Below are positions 34,469-43,669 of a stretch of DNA of 64,000 bases, one piece after another. The translations under genes were made by a program, and so were the position numbers. The notes beneath the pieces are model-generated. The model was not told the DNA's origin, did not search any database, and saw only the letters and a list, made by a program, of their open reading frames with translations. The DNA is taken from assembly GCF_009754945.1 (NCBI RefSeq), contig NZ_WPIN01000008.1:62001-126000 (forward strand). The letters are read 5' to 3'. The DNA is from Spirosoma arboris (GTDB lineage Bacteria > Bacteroidota > Bacteroidia > Cytophagales > Spirosomataceae). Position 1 is the first letter of the stretch. Every line of letters starts with the position of its first letter.

Positions 34469-35425
34469 CTAAACTTTGCGGGCCATTGCTTTTTTCACCT
34501 GCTCAACAATTTTGTCGGCGGTGAGGCCATATTTCTGCATTAGCTGATCTGGTGTGCCACTTTCACCGAACGTATCGTGAACACCAATGTATTCGAGTGG
34601 AGCGGGGAAGTTTTGGGCCAGTACCTGCGCAACGCTATCACCCAAACCACCGTTAAGCATGTGTTCTTCTGCCGATACAGCACAGCCGGTTTTCTTAACC
34701 GATGCCAGAATGGCCTCTACATCTAACGGCTTAATCGTGTGAATATTGATAATATCAGCTTCAATTCCCTGTTCCGACAGAATTTCGCCAGCTTTTATAG
34801 CTTCCCAAACCAGGTGCCCTGTGCAGAAAATAGATACGTCTTTACCTTCGTTCACCGTCCATGCCTTGCCAATCTCAAACTTTTGGTCGGCAGGCGTAAA
34901 CACAGGAATTACAGGGCGACCAAAGCGCAGATAAACAGGGCCAACGTGTTCAGCAATGGCAATGGTTGCGGCTTTGGTCTGATTGTAATCACAGGGATTG
35001 ATAACGGTCATGTTGGGCAGCATTTTCATCATGCCCAAATCTTCCAGAATCTGGTGAGTGGCCCCATCTTCGCCCAGCGTTAGACCAGCGTGTGAAGCAC
35101 AGATTTTAACGTTCTTATTGGAATATGCCACCGATTGACGAATCTGGTCATACACACGACCCGTAGCGAAGTTCGCAAAGGTCGTGGCAAATGGAATATG
35201 CCCACCAATAGTCAAACCAGCTGACACACCTATCATGTTGGCTTCGGCAATACCGCACTGAACGAAGCGCTCTGGGTTTTCTTTAATGAACGTCTCCAAC
35301 TTGAGCGAACCCGCTAAATCGGCTGTGAGGGCGATGACATTAGGATTCGTTCGGCCCAGTTCAGATATACCCGCGCCGAAACCCGACCGCGTGTCTTTTT
35401 TCTCTGTGTACTCGTATTTTTTCAT
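34469..35425 (-). CDS. Transketolase, C-terminal subunit
   Basis: 318 aa: pyrimidine-binding and C-terminal domains of a split transketolase (GAGISELGRTNPNVIALTAD, CGIAEANMIGVSAGLTIGGH, CASHAGLTLGEDGATHQ, EEHMLNGGLGDSVAQVLA). With the N-terminal half encoded at 37057-37950 it transfers two-carbon ketol units in the pentose phosphate pathway using thiamine diphosphate. The two halves are normally adjacent genes; here 1.6 kb carrying two unrelated genes separates them. Its start lies only 5 nt after the Toprim-like gene's stop, so it depends on transcription through the insert or on a promoter inside it. Confidence 0.93.
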   Translation of the reverse strand: MKKYEYTEKKDTRSGFGAGISELGRTNPNVIALTADLAGSLKLETFIKENPERFVQCGIAEANMIGVSAGLTIGGHIPFATTFANFATGRVYDQIRQSVAYSNKNVKICASHAGLTLGEDGATHQILEDLGMMKMLPNMTVINPCDYNQTKAATIAIAEHVGPVYLRFGRPVIPVFTPADQKFEIGKAWTVNEGKDVSIFCTGHLVWEAIKAGEILSEQGIEADIINIHTIKPLDVEAILASVKKTGCAVSAEEHMLNGGLGDSVAQVLAQNFPAPLEYIGVHDTFGESGTPDQLMQKYGLTADKIVEQVKKAMARKV

Positions 35426-35430
35426 GTCTA

Positions 35431-36003
35431 TTAATTCGCCGAAGCGAGGGTTTGCAATTTAGTTAGAAAATAGTGGGCACTAGGGCAATTTGGGTGTTGA
35501 GCTGCTTTTTCGATGGTGAAGCCGTGACGATGCATGTCCTTTGCTAATAAGACTTTACTTTTTCTATATCGCTTGAACCGTCTGGCTTCTAATCCCAAAT
35601 TGATAATTGTCGTTATAGGATCTTGATCCATTTCAGGATCAGGTATGTTTACTGGGACGCCTACAAATTGACTTAGTGCAAGAGAATCTGCCAGATACCA
35701 GTTTTCAAACTCTTTTACAGCTACAACAACAATTTGATCCGGGTATTGAATAAGCTCTTGTTTCGTAAAAGTTATGCAACTGTCATTATCCAAATCAATT
35801 AATACAATGATGCGTTCTACACCTTTATCCAGAAGAATCTTTCTATGCTTATCAATTCGCTCGACACCATACTCTTTTTTGCCTCCTACTTGGGTTACAG
35901 CAACTAATTCAATATCATACTGAGCTACAAAGATTCTAAATTCAGGTGTGTCCAGAATAATAGGCTCTGTTTCACCCTCGCAAATGATACCTAGTTTTAC
36001 CAC
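35431..36003 (-). CDS. Toprim-fold nuclease-like protein (DUF4276-like)
   Basis: 190 aa. Toprim-type motifs are visible: LGIICEGETEP with Glu9, Glu11 and Glu13, and IVLIDLDND with Asp70, Asp72 and Asp74. The EFENWYLADSLAL segment is typical of the DUF4276/DUF3226 group. The ATG overlaps the stop of the AAA ATPase gene by 7 nt. Pairs of an OLD-like AAA ATPase with a Toprim protein are known in antiphage systems such as PARIS (AriA-AriB) and Gabija, so a nuclease effector role is plausible. The assignment of function is inference. Confidence 0.75.
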   Translation of the reverse strand: MVKLGIICEGETEPIILDTPEFRIFVAQYDIELVAVTQVGGKKEYGVERIDKHRKILLDKGVERIIVLIDLDNDSCITFTKQELIQYPDQIVVVAVKEFENWYLADSLALSQFVGVPVNIPDPEMDQDPITTIINLGLEARRFKRYRKSKVLLAKDMHRHGFTIEKAAQHPNCPSAHYFLTKLQTLASAN

Positions 36004-37001
36004 GGCAGCCCACCTCCCAGAGCGTTAGAAAGCCAGGCTTCATCCATTGGTAAATCATGTAAATTCATTCCCTTAATTTGCTTGGTCTGCGTTGCCCCTT
36101 CATTCTTATCGACTAAAATAATTTCATCAGGAGTCAACTGTGCAACTAGCGTTTGAGAGTGTGTATTGAGCCAGATATAATGCCCAAACTCTTCACAGGC
36201 ATATCGACAAAGGTTGACTAGTTCTTTTACAACCTTAGGGTTAAGCCCATTTTCTGGCTCTTCGATACAGAGGAATTGCGGTTCATCGCTTTGGTAGATA
36301 GCAGTGAGAATTGCCAGAATGTTGTAGGTGCCGTCAGAGATTAAGTCTTTAGTAAAATAACTTGGCATAAACTCCTCAAACCAATGCAGTTCATTTCGAT
36401 AATCAACCTCAACATTTTTAAAACTCGGAACAAATAACTCTAACCACTCGAATAATTCGATTTTTAGAGCATTATCACTGAGTAATCTCTTTAATACTTT
36501 TTCTAAATTTTTTGCTGATAATGAAAGTCGCTTATTGTCGTCTAAAGGCAGTTTTACTAGTCGATCATTTTTTATGAATAATCGACTATATCTTTCGTGA
36601 AATTGTTGAAACTCTGAATTTTCCCATTGGGAACTAGGTATCCAAACTTCTATCTGATCTTCTGATGAATCATTGATTTTTGATTCCTTTTCTTGCTTAT
36701 AGGTGTCAAAATTGAATACTACTTCATAGGGAAGGGTGTTCTCTTTAGAAGTTTGGAAATCAATATGCAATTGAAATACTTCGCCTAATCCATTTCTTTT
36801 TTGAAGCGCTTCAATGCCGCCAAATAAGCTTACTGCAATACTGGGAATTTGGTCATATATTTCAGCAAATTCCAAAGCCTCGAAAATATTCGACTTGCCC
36901 GACCCGTTAGGGCCTACAAAGACCGTAAACGGATTGGGCTCAATAAGCTCAATCCGTTCAATGGACTTGAAATTTTCGATGACCAAGCGTTTGATTTTCA
37001 T
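35997..37001 (-). CDS. AAA ATPase of the OLD/SMC-like AAA_15/AAA_21 group
   Basis: 334 aa from MKIKRLVIENFKSIE (start 37001; the frame extends to 37028). Walker A is FVGPNGSGKSN (residues about 28-38), the signature-like loop SDGTYNILAIL is near 222, Walker B is FLCIEEPENGLNP (243-255), and the switch histidine is in LNTHSQTL (about 281). The inserted middle is Lys/Glu-rich and AT-rich in DNA (34 of 120 bases are G or C at 36481-36600, against 35 of 60 at 35041-35100). It forms an overlapping pair with the Toprim-like gene. Low GC and position point to horizontal acquisition. Confidence 0.85.
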   Translation of the reverse strand: MKIKRLVIENFKSIERIELIEPNPFTVFVGPNGSGKSNIFEALEFAEIYDQIPSIAVSLFGGIEALQKRNGLGEVFQLHIDFQTSKENTLPYEVVFNFDTYKQEKESKINDSSEDQIEVWIPSSQWENSEFQQFHERYSRLFIKNDRLVKLPLDDNKRLSLSAKNLEKVLKRLLSDNALKIELFEWLELFVPSFKNVEVDYRNELHWFEEFMPSYFTKDLISDGTYNILAILTAIYQSDEPQFLCIEEPENGLNPKVVKELVNLCRYACEEFGHYIWLNTHSQTLVAQLTPDEIILVDKNEGATQTKQIKGMNLHDLPMDEAWLSNALGGGLPW

Positions 37002-37056
37002 AAGGCTATCTTCTAGACAGCATGGCACCGGTCGGCCGGCTTGCTGTTTAGGGGAA

Positions 37057-37950
37057 TCAATAATCCGTTACACCAACCGATAGCGGCAATCCATTCAACG
37101 CTTGGGTTAACTGTTCAGCATTAGGAGCCGTTCCGTGCCATTTATAGTTGCCCACCATGTATTCGACGCCGAAGCCCATTTCGGTGTGCATCAGAATCAT
37201 CGTCGGAACATCAGGGTCTTCCTGTGATTTTTTCAGGGTATGAATCACATCGGCGATGTCATTACCTTCCATCTCTTCAACATACCAGCCAAAGGCTCGA
37301 TATTTTGCGGCCAGATCACGGTTGCTGTTTACGTTGTCGGTCGTGCCGTCAATTTGAGCATGGTTGAGGTCAATAACAGCAGTCAGGTTGCCGAGCTTTT
37401 TGTTGGGGGCAAACTGAGCTGCTTCCCAAATCTGGCCTTCCTGTTGCTCGCCGTCGCCCATCAGTACATACACATGGCTCTTGTCGCCGTTGAGCTTTTT
37501 GGAATAAGCGGCACCGCTGGCTACCGATAATCCCTGACCCAGCGAACCCGATGCAATACGAATACCTGGCAGGTGTTCAGCAGTGGTAGGGTGACCCTGT
37601 AAACGACTGTCTAATTTGCGGAAGGTGGCTAATTCGGCAACGGGGAAATAACCCGCCCGTGCTAGTACTGAATAAAACACAGGCGAAATATGTCCGTTCG
37701 AGAGGAAGAAGATATCTTCATCACGGCCATCCATATCAAAAATAGGGTTGCCATCGGCATCTTTTTTCCGGTTCATTACCTCGAAATAGAGGGCGACAAA
37801 AAAATCAGTGCAGCCTAACGATCCGCCGGGATGGCCCGAATTAACAGCGGCAACCATACGAAGAATATCGCGCCGAACGGCCGTAGCCGTGCTTTTGAGT
37901 TGTTCGATTTCCATAAAGTAGTGCGAGTGGGAACCCGCTTTTTCAATCAA
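37057..37950 (-). CDS. Transketolase, N-terminal subunit
   Basis: 297 aa: thiamine diphosphate-binding half of a split transketolase. Characteristic segments are AAVNSGHPGGSLGCTDFF, SGSLGQGLSVASGAAY, and the TPP motif YVLMGDGEQQEGQIWEAAQF with NHAQIDG. It needs the C-terminal subunit encoded at 34469-35425. The 56-nt gap to the AAA ATPase gene has no clear terminator, so readthrough into the cassette is likely. Confidence 0.94.
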   Translation of the reverse strand: MIEKAGSHSHYFMEIEQLKSTATAVRRDILRMVAAVNSGHPGGSLGCTDFFVALYFEVMNRKKDADGNPIFDMDGRDEDIFFLSNGHISPVFYSVLARAGYFPVAELATFRKLDSRLQGHPTTAEHLPGIRIASGSLGQGLSVASGAAYSKKLNGDKSHVYVLMGDGEQQEGQIWEAAQFAPNKKLGNLTAVIDLNHAQIDGTTDNVNSNRDLAAKYRAFGWYVEEMEGNDIADVIHTLKKSQEDPDVPTMILMHTEMGFGVEYMVGNYKWHGTAPNAEQLTQALNGLPLSVGVTDY

Positions 37951-37972
37951 AAATGACGGACTATTGCCCGCA

Positions 37973-38422
37973 TTAGGTTAAAATTTGTTTGGCGTGATTT
38001 TGTGTATCTATTTTACCAATGATGTCCGTAATAATTCCATTCTCGTCAATCAGGAATGTGGTTCGAACGGTACCCATAAACTTCCGGCCATAAATGGATT
38101 TCTCTTTCCATACATCGTAGGCCTCTACAAGTTGGTTGTCAGTATCCGCGATGAGTGTAAACGGCAGGTCGTATTTCTTGATAAACTTCTGGTGTGCTTT
38201 CTGATCATCTACACTTACTCCCAATACCTCATAACCAGCTGCTCGTAGATCGGCATAGTTATCGCGGAGGCTACAAGCCTGGGCCGTGCAACCGGGTGTG
38301 TCATCTTTGGGGTAGAAGTAGAGCACTACTTTTTTACCCCGATAATCAGACAGCTTAATAGGCTGGCCATTCTGGTCAGTACTTGTAAAGTCGGGAGCTG
38401 GATCACCGATGGATAGGCTCAT
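37973..38422 (-). CDS. bcp: Thiol peroxidase, Bcp-type peroxiredoxin
   Basis: 149 aa, cytoplasmic. The peroxidatic cysteine lies in FYPKDDTPGCTAQACSLRD: Cys45 is peroxidatic and Cys50 is the usual resolving cysteine of the Bcp/PrxQ group. It reduces hydrogen peroxide and alkyl peroxides at the expense of thioredoxin. It starts 10 nt from the M23 peptidase gene's stop and may share its transcript. Confidence 0.93.
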   Translation of the reverse strand: MSLSIGDPAPDFTSTDQNGQPIKLSDYRGKKVVLYFYPKDDTPGCTAQACSLRDNYADLRAAGYEVLGVSVDDQKAHQKFIKKYDLPFTLIADTDNQLVEAYDVWKEKSIYGRKFMGTVRTTFLIDENGIITDIIGKIDTQNHAKQILT

Positions 38423-38432
38423 AAGATATAAT

Positions 38433-40511
38433 TTATCGTCTTCTCTTTTTGCCTTTCGAGGCTGCTTTTCGTCGAACCGGTGCTCTGGGTACGTCTATAG
38501 TCGTACTATCGGAGCCAATATTACCCGACCGATCTTTTACCTGTACCAATACTTCGGCACCATCCTCGAATGGTTCGTCTGGATTTAGTTTATCTGACCA
38601 GAGTAAAGCCCGCTTGTAATCATACTGCATCAGCACCCACTCGCCATTGACCAACGCCCGAAACTCAGCAATGCCTGACAAATCATCCCGAATCCGAGCG
38701 GTGATACCTTTTGGTGTTGCCGACAGAATCTCAACTCTGGGCGGATTTATGTCCGTCATTAGCTGAAATCGCCCAAGCGTTCGAGTTTTGAATTCAATTC
38801 GTCCTTTAGTCCATGTACCTCCCAGAAAACTTTCATTACCTCCACTGGTCCAATACATTTTGGTTCGCGCCGTGTCAATAGCAATCGGGTAATTGGGTGT
38901 GTATTGAATCGTTAGATAATCGTTGAGCGGAATAGTAGACTGGTTGATTTCCAAACCACCACCCGGTATCGCCCGCATGGCTAGATGCAGCGTGTCGAAA
39001 AGCGTTCTTGGACTGAATTCCAGTCGGGCACTACCATCGACAATTACTTCACTTCGACCGGGTATAATGCGTTTCTTAAAATTCGTTCGCACGATACCGC
39101 GGCCAAACTGGACTGAATCTGGCAAAGTCTGACGCAAATCTATAAGATAAACTGCTTGGTTGTTACGTATATAGCTGACAGGCTGCTCAGTTACGTTACG
39201 GCCTGTGAACAACTTAGCCAACGGCGGATTTGAAACCGTACTATTTTTTATGGTTAGCTTCAATACATTTTCATCCGTAGTGATAGTCGTTATCGGTTCA
39301 CCACTCAACGATTCACCTCTGAAGTTGGGTGGTGGAATGCTCAGTGAATCTGGCCGGTTTGGATTGGTCGGAGCAGATTCCGGCTGAATCGTAAATGTTA
39401 ATTGCGTAGAGTGATCGGAGGCATCGTAAAGGGTCAATGTAACTTCATGCGGCTGTCCATCCAGCAGGGGTAGTCGTCCGCGATAAGTTGCATTACTTTG
39501 TAATTTATAGATATTCAGAATATTACCATCGGCAATATAGCCCCTATGATAACGCTGGCCACTCGTCTGTTCAACCTCATAATTCTCATGAACATTCATG
39601 AACCGAGTTTGCTCGTTCGGGAAACTATTCATGTTGTAAGCAAACATTTCACGCCCATCGAGACGAATTTCCAGGCAACTAATGCCATTGCGATAAGGCG
39701 AACCGCTGGTTTTGTCGTAAGCTAGCACTTCCATGCCAACCAGACCTGAAGCCGTAATAGGCTGTACGATCGTATATGTGCCATCGGACCGACGAACAGG
39801 TGCGTAGCTTACACGTTGGTATTCGCCGTTAATGCGCGACGTAGGTGTCATTGTTTTCAGGGCAACGCGCTCGAAATAGGGAGGGATATTGTCCTGAATT
39901 TCGGAGAAATTATAGAGCAACGGGTTAATCAGGTTGTCTTTATTATCCCGAATCTCGAAGTGCAAGTGTGGTCCACCAGATCCGCCCGTATTACCCGATG
40001 CAGCAACGATATCACCCTGTTTGACCGGAAACTGGCCTGGTTGAGGACGAAGGTCAATTTCAAAGGTTTTTTTCTCGTATTGTTGTTCTCGAAGAAATCG
40101 GCCAAGAGTGTCTTTCAGGGCTTTTAGGTGGCCATAAACGGTTGTAAGACCATTGGGATGTTTTATGAAAATAACATTGCCGTACCCACCCGTGAATACC
40201 GCAATGCGGGAAACATAACCATCCGCAGCTGCGTGAACGTCCAGCCCTTCGCGACCACCGGTTCGTATATCTAAGCCCGCGTGGAAGTGATTTGGTCGTA
40301 AATCGCCCATGCCGCCTGATAGTGAATTGGCAGCACCCGGCTGAATGGGAAACATAAAATAGCCATCGACAAGCGTACCCGGTTGAATATAGCCCGTTTG
40401 GGGTTGCCCTGACTGGGTCGATGAAACTGGTTTAGCCGATTGTCCGACAGCCAGTTTTGTACAGCTCAGAACGGTAATGAATATATAAAAAAGGAAACGT
40501 ATCAAAAGCAA
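38433..40511 (-). CDS. M23-family (LytM) metallopeptidase, secreted
   Basis: 692 aa with signal peptide (FLFYIFITVLSCTKLAVGQ). There is no in-frame ATG near the start; TTG at 40511 is the probable initiation codon. The LytM domain (about residues 60-200) has the zinc ligands HFHAGLD and HLHFEIRDN, and VYGHL. The remaining 490 residues are beta-rich, including an Ig-like end (GIAEFRALVNGEWVLMQYDY) and a basic C-terminus (RRKAASKGKKRRR). It probably cleaves or remodels peptidoglycan in the periplasm. Confidence 0.9.
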   Translation of the reverse strand: MLLIRFLFYIFITVLSCTKLAVGQSAKPVSSTQSGQPQTGYIQPGTLVDGYFMFPIQPGAANSLSGGMGDLRPNHFHAGLDIRTGGREGLDVHAAADGYVSRIAVFTGGYGNVIFIKHPNGLTTVYGHLKALKDTLGRFLREQQYEKKTFEIDLRPQPGQFPVKQGDIVAASGNTGGSGGPHLHFEIRDNKDNLINPLLYNFSEIQDNIPPYFERVALKTMTPTSRINGEYQRVSYAPVRRSDGTYTIVQPITASGLVGMEVLAYDKTSGSPYRNGISCLEIRLDGREMFAYNMNSFPNEQTRFMNVHENYEVEQTSGQRYHRGYIADGNILNIYKLQSNATYRGRLPLLDGQPHEVTLTLYDASDHSTQLTFTIQPESAPTNPNRPDSLSIPPPNFRGESLSGEPITTITTDENVLKLTIKNSTVSNPPLAKLFTGRNVTEQPVSYIRNNQAVYLIDLRQTLPDSVQFGRGIVRTNFKKRIIPGRSEVIVDGSARLEFSPRTLFDTLHLAMRAIPGGGLEINQSTIPLNDYLTIQYTPNYPIAIDTARTKMYWTSGGNESFLGGTWTKGRIEFKTRTLGRFQLMTDINPPRVEILSATPKGITARIRDDLSGIAEFRALVNGEWVLMQYDYKRALLWSDKLNPDEPFEDGAEVLVQVKDRSGNIGSDSTTIDVPRAPVRRKAASKGKKRRR

Positions 40512-40566
40512 GGTTGTAAATGGTTTTTGTCAGACCGTACTATGGTTTCGATCTGACAAAATTGAA

Positions 40567-41178
40567 TTACTTCACGTCAAACGTCAACATGGGTTTATCC
40601 TCAATGTATGCCGTTAGTCGATCACCGATCTGTACAGGTCCAACTCCTTTTGGCGTGCCTGTAAATAATATATCGCCCTGCTGCAACATGAAATAGCGCG
40701 AGACAAACGAAATCAGGTAATCAATTTTAAACATCATCAGATTGGTGTTGCCAGTTTGCCGGGTTTCGCCATTGATGTTTAAATGGAAGTTTAAATTTTG
40801 CAGATCGGGGAAATCGGTTTTTGGGACGAAAGACGAAATAGGTGCAGAGCCGTTAAAGCCTTTCGCTAATTCCCAGGGCAATCCTTTTGCTTTTAGCTTG
40901 CTCTGTAAATCACGAGCTGTGAAGTCAATACCAACACCGATTTCGTCATAATATTTATGAGCAAACTTTTCGTCGATATTCTTTCCTACACGGTTAATTT
41001 TTACCAGAATTTCAACTTCATGATGAACATCGCTGGAAAAGTCAGGGTAGAAAAAAGGCTCGTTTTTGAGAGGAATAGCCGTTTCTGGTTTCATGAAGAT
41101 AACCGGATCTTCAGGCTGTTCGTTATTAAGTTCTTTAACATGGTCGGCATAGTTTCGACCAACGCAAATGATTTTCAT
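40567..41178 (-). CDS. Fumarylacetoacetate hydrolase family protein
   Basis: 203 aa from MKIICVGRNYADHVKELNNE (start 41178; the frame is open six codons further). Family segments are visible: DPVIFMKPETAI, the metal-binding DVHHEVEILVKI, IGVGIDFTARDLQ, and the C-terminal GDILFTGTPKGVGPVQIGD. Members cleave or decarboxylate acylpyruvates, oxaloacetate or related diketones with a Mg ion. It is a compact, single-domain form. The exact substrate is unknown. Confidence 0.9.
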   Translation of the reverse strand: MKIICVGRNYADHVKELNNEQPEDPVIFMKPETAIPLKNEPFFYPDFSSDVHHEVEILVKINRVGKNIDEKFAHKYYDEIGVGIDFTARDLQSKLKAKGLPWELAKGFNGSAPISSFVPKTDFPDLQNLNFHLNINGETRQTGNTNLMMFKIDYLISFVSRYFMLQQGDILFTGTPKGVGPVQIGDRLTAYIEDKPMLTFDVK

Positions 41179-41182
41179 ATAG

Positions 41183-41244
41183 AGTAACGCGGACATCCTG
41201 TCCGCTCTTAGTAGGTAAAAAGCGGACAGGATATCCGCGTTACT
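41183..41244. repeat. Hairpin of the AGTAACGCGGACATCCTGTCCGC type
   Basis: The arms 41183-41206 and 41221-41244 (24 nt each) pair with one mismatch. It lies between the divergent FAH-family and M48 peptidase genes, 5 nt upstream of the former's start codon. Each arm itself contains GCGGACAGGAT-type internal symmetry. It is not built from 7-nt units. Confidence 0.7.
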
Positions 41245-41379
41245 AAACTATTTAGACTGTCACAAATCTAAGGACTAAAGAGGGCCTGACCGCATCGGGT
41301 TGGAAAAATTTGAACAATTCTGGTACCTTACGGGTCATATAACGTCAGAACACCATCTACCAGTAATAAAGACACACAA

Positions 41380-42210
41380 ATGAAAAAATCCTTAATTATC
41401 ATGTTTTCGTTGGCTTTTGCCATCACTGCCTGCGAGAAAGTCCCCCTTACCGGACGCCGACAGCTAATTTTAGTGCCTAACAATGATATGCTTTCGATGA
41501 GTTTTACTCAGTACAAAGCATTTTTAGATACCAGCAAAGTAATTAGTACTAGCAATGCAGATGCTGAGATGGTTAATCGTGTTGGAAATCGAATTCGTCA
41601 AGCTGTTGAAAGTTATATGAACAGCAATGGGTATTCCAAACGTTTGGAAGGTTTCAAGTGGGAATATCACCTGGTACAGAGCAACCAAGTTAACGCCTGG
41701 TGTATGCCTGGAGGAAAAATTGTTGTGTATTCGGGTATATTACCCTACACGCAGAACGAAGCTGGTCTGGCAACTGTACTGGGCCATGAAGTCTCTCATG
41801 CCATTGCCGAACATGGGAATGAACGTATGAGCGAAGGCTTGGTGGCTAATGGGCTGTTGCAAGCGGGCCAAGTAGCAACAGGTATTGCTACATCAGCGCG
41901 AAGTCCGCAAACTCAGGCATTGTTTCAGCAGGCGTTTGGCGTAGTTGGGCCATTAGCCTATCAGTATGGTGTTGGGCTTCCGCATAGCCGTGGTCAGGAA
42001 TCAGAAGCTGATCATTTAGGGCTGATTTTTATGTCGATGGCTGGGTATGACCCTAGGGAAGCTATCACCTTTTGGACGCGTATGGCAAAAGCCAGTGGTG
42101 GTAAAGCCCCTGCTGAATTCCTATCGGATCACCCATCTGATGAACGTCGTATTGCCGATTTACAGAAATTATTGCCTGAAGCGCAAAAGTATTATGCTAG
42201 CCGCCGTTAG
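41380..42210 (+). CDS. M48-family metallopeptidase lipoprotein
   Basis: 276 aa. The lipobox is AITAC (Cys18). The zinc site is H136-EVS-H140 in TVLGHEVSHAIAEH, and the third ligand is Glu207 in GQESEADHLG. The layout matches the LoiP/BepA/YcaL group, periplasmic proteases that act on outer-membrane assembly and quality control. It is the only gene in its unit and is followed by a clear terminator. Confidence 0.93.
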   Translation: MKKSLIIMFSLAFAITACEKVPLTGRRQLILVPNNDMLSMSFTQYKAFLDTSKVISTSNADAEMVNRVGNRIRQAVESYMNSNGYSKRLEGFKWEYHLVQSNQVNAWCMPGGKIVVYSGILPYTQNEAGLATVLGHEVSHAIAEHGNERMSEGLVANGLLQAGQVATGIATSARSPQTQALFQQAFGVVGPLAYQYGVGLPHSRGQESEADHLGLIFMSMAGYDPREAITFWTRMAKASGGKAPAEFLSDHPSDERRIADLQKLLPEAQKYYASRR

Positions 42211-42229
42211 TTAATAAAGTCATAAAATG

Positions 42230-42259
42230 AAAAAGCCAGGATTTATGTCCTGGCTTTTT
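42230..42259. terminator. Rho-independent terminator, bidirectional
   Basis: AAAAAGCCAGGA (42230-42241) pairs with TCCTGGCTTTTT (42248-42259), followed by T. It lies between the convergent M48 peptidase and sucC genes and has U-tracts in both directions. Confidence 0.88.
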
Positions 42260-42293
42260 TTGTGTCTCCGATAGTCATCTTGCTACCAGTACA

Positions 42294-43511
42294 TTACAGT
42301 GCGGCTACAACCTGCCGTACTTTTTCGGCAGCTTCTTTCAGCTCAACGGCCGATTGCACTTTCAGCCCTGAATCATCAATGATTTTCGCGCCTTCTGCTG
42401 CGTTCGTTCCCTGTAAGCGAACAATGATCGGCACTGGAATATCGCCAATGGCTTTGTATGCTTCTACAACGCCGGTAGCAACACGGTCGCAACGAACGAT
42501 ACCACCAAAGATGTTGATCAGAATCGCTTTTACATTCGGATCTTTCAGGATGATACGGAAACCAGCTTCTACTGTTTTAGCATTGGCTCCACCCCCAACA
42601 TCAAGGAAGTTGGCTGGTTCACCACCCGACAGTTTAATGATGTCCATCGTTGCCATAGCCAGCCCTGCGCCGTTTACCATGCAGCCCACGTTGCCGTCAA
42701 GCTTCACATAGTTCAGGTCACTGGCAGACGCTTCTACTTCGAGAGGATCTTCTTCGGCCAGATCACGCATCGCTTTCAAATCGGGATGACGATATAGGGC
42801 GTTGTCGTCTAAATTAACTTTGGCGTCAACGGCCAGAATTTTATTGTCCGACGTTTTCAGAACCGGGTTAATTTCGAACATCGATGCGTCTGTATCAACA
42901 TACGCTTTGTACAGCGATGTAACGAACTTCACCATCTCTTTGAAGGCATCACCCTCCAATCCGAGACCGAAAGCCACCTTACGAGCCTGAAAGGGTTGTA
43001 AACCAACGGCTGGGTCGATCCACTCCTTCACGATTTTTTCGGGCGAATGCTCTGCTACTTCTTCAATGTCCATGCCACCTTCGGTGCTGGCCATGATTAC
43101 ATTGCAGGCTTTGCTACGGTCGAGAAGAATGCCGATGTACATCTCTTTTGGCGAAGATGCACCTGGATAATAGACGTCCTCAGCGATAAGAACTTTATTA
43201 ACCCGCTTTCCTTCTGGACCTGTCTGGTGAGTAACCAGTACATTACCAATTAGATTTTTGGCGATGTCGCGCACAGCATCGACTGATTTGGCTAAAGCTA
43301 CACCACGTTGCTCAGAACCTACGATCTGGCCTTTTCCGCGTCCGCCAGCATGGATTTGGGATTTAACCACGACAAACTTCTGGCCCGATTGGGCGATGAT
43401 CTGTTTAGCGGCTTCAACGGCTTTTTCGGGCGACTCAGCTACAATGCCCTCCTGAATGCGGACACCATACTTTTTGAGAATTTCTTTACCCTGATACTCG
43501 TGTATATTCAT
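42294..43511 (-). CDS. sucC: Succinyl-CoA ligase (ADP-forming), beta subunit
   Basis: 405 aa from MNIHEYQGKEILKKYGV (start 43511). The upstream extension of the frame to 43616 is encoded by a heptamer hairpin and is not native. The ATP-grasp domain covers the first 240 residues (VVKSQIHAGGRGKGQI). The C-terminal ligase domain contains LDVGGGANAKTVEAGF and INIFGGIVRCDRVA. It converts succinyl-CoA and ADP to succinate, CoA and ATP in the TCA cycle. The alpha-subunit gene is not in this window. Confidence 0.96.
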   Translation of the reverse strand: MNIHEYQGKEILKKYGVRIQEGIVAESPEKAVEAAKQIIAQSGQKFVVVKSQIHAGGRGKGQIVGSEQRGVALAKSVDAVRDIAKNLIGNVLVTHQTGPEGKRVNKVLIAEDVYYPGASSPKEMYIGILLDRSKACNVIMASTEGGMDIEEVAEHSPEKIVKEWIDPAVGLQPFQARKVAFGLGLEGDAFKEMVKFVTSLYKAYVDTDASMFEINPVLKTSDNKILAVDAKVNLDDNALYRHPDLKAMRDLAEEDPLEVEASASDLNYVKLDGNVGCMVNGAGLAMATMDIIKLSGGEPANFLDVGGGANAKTVEAGFRIILKDPNVKAILINIFGGIVRCDRVATGVVEAYKAIGDIPVPIIVRLQGTNAAEGAKIIDDSGLKVQSAVELKEAAEKVRQVVAAL

Positions 43512-43566
43512 GACAACTGCAACAAGGAGGATTGGAAATCGTATTTTTGTGCGGCAAGTTAACAGG

Positions 43567-43666
<100 letters not shown>

Positions 43667-43669
43667 TTT

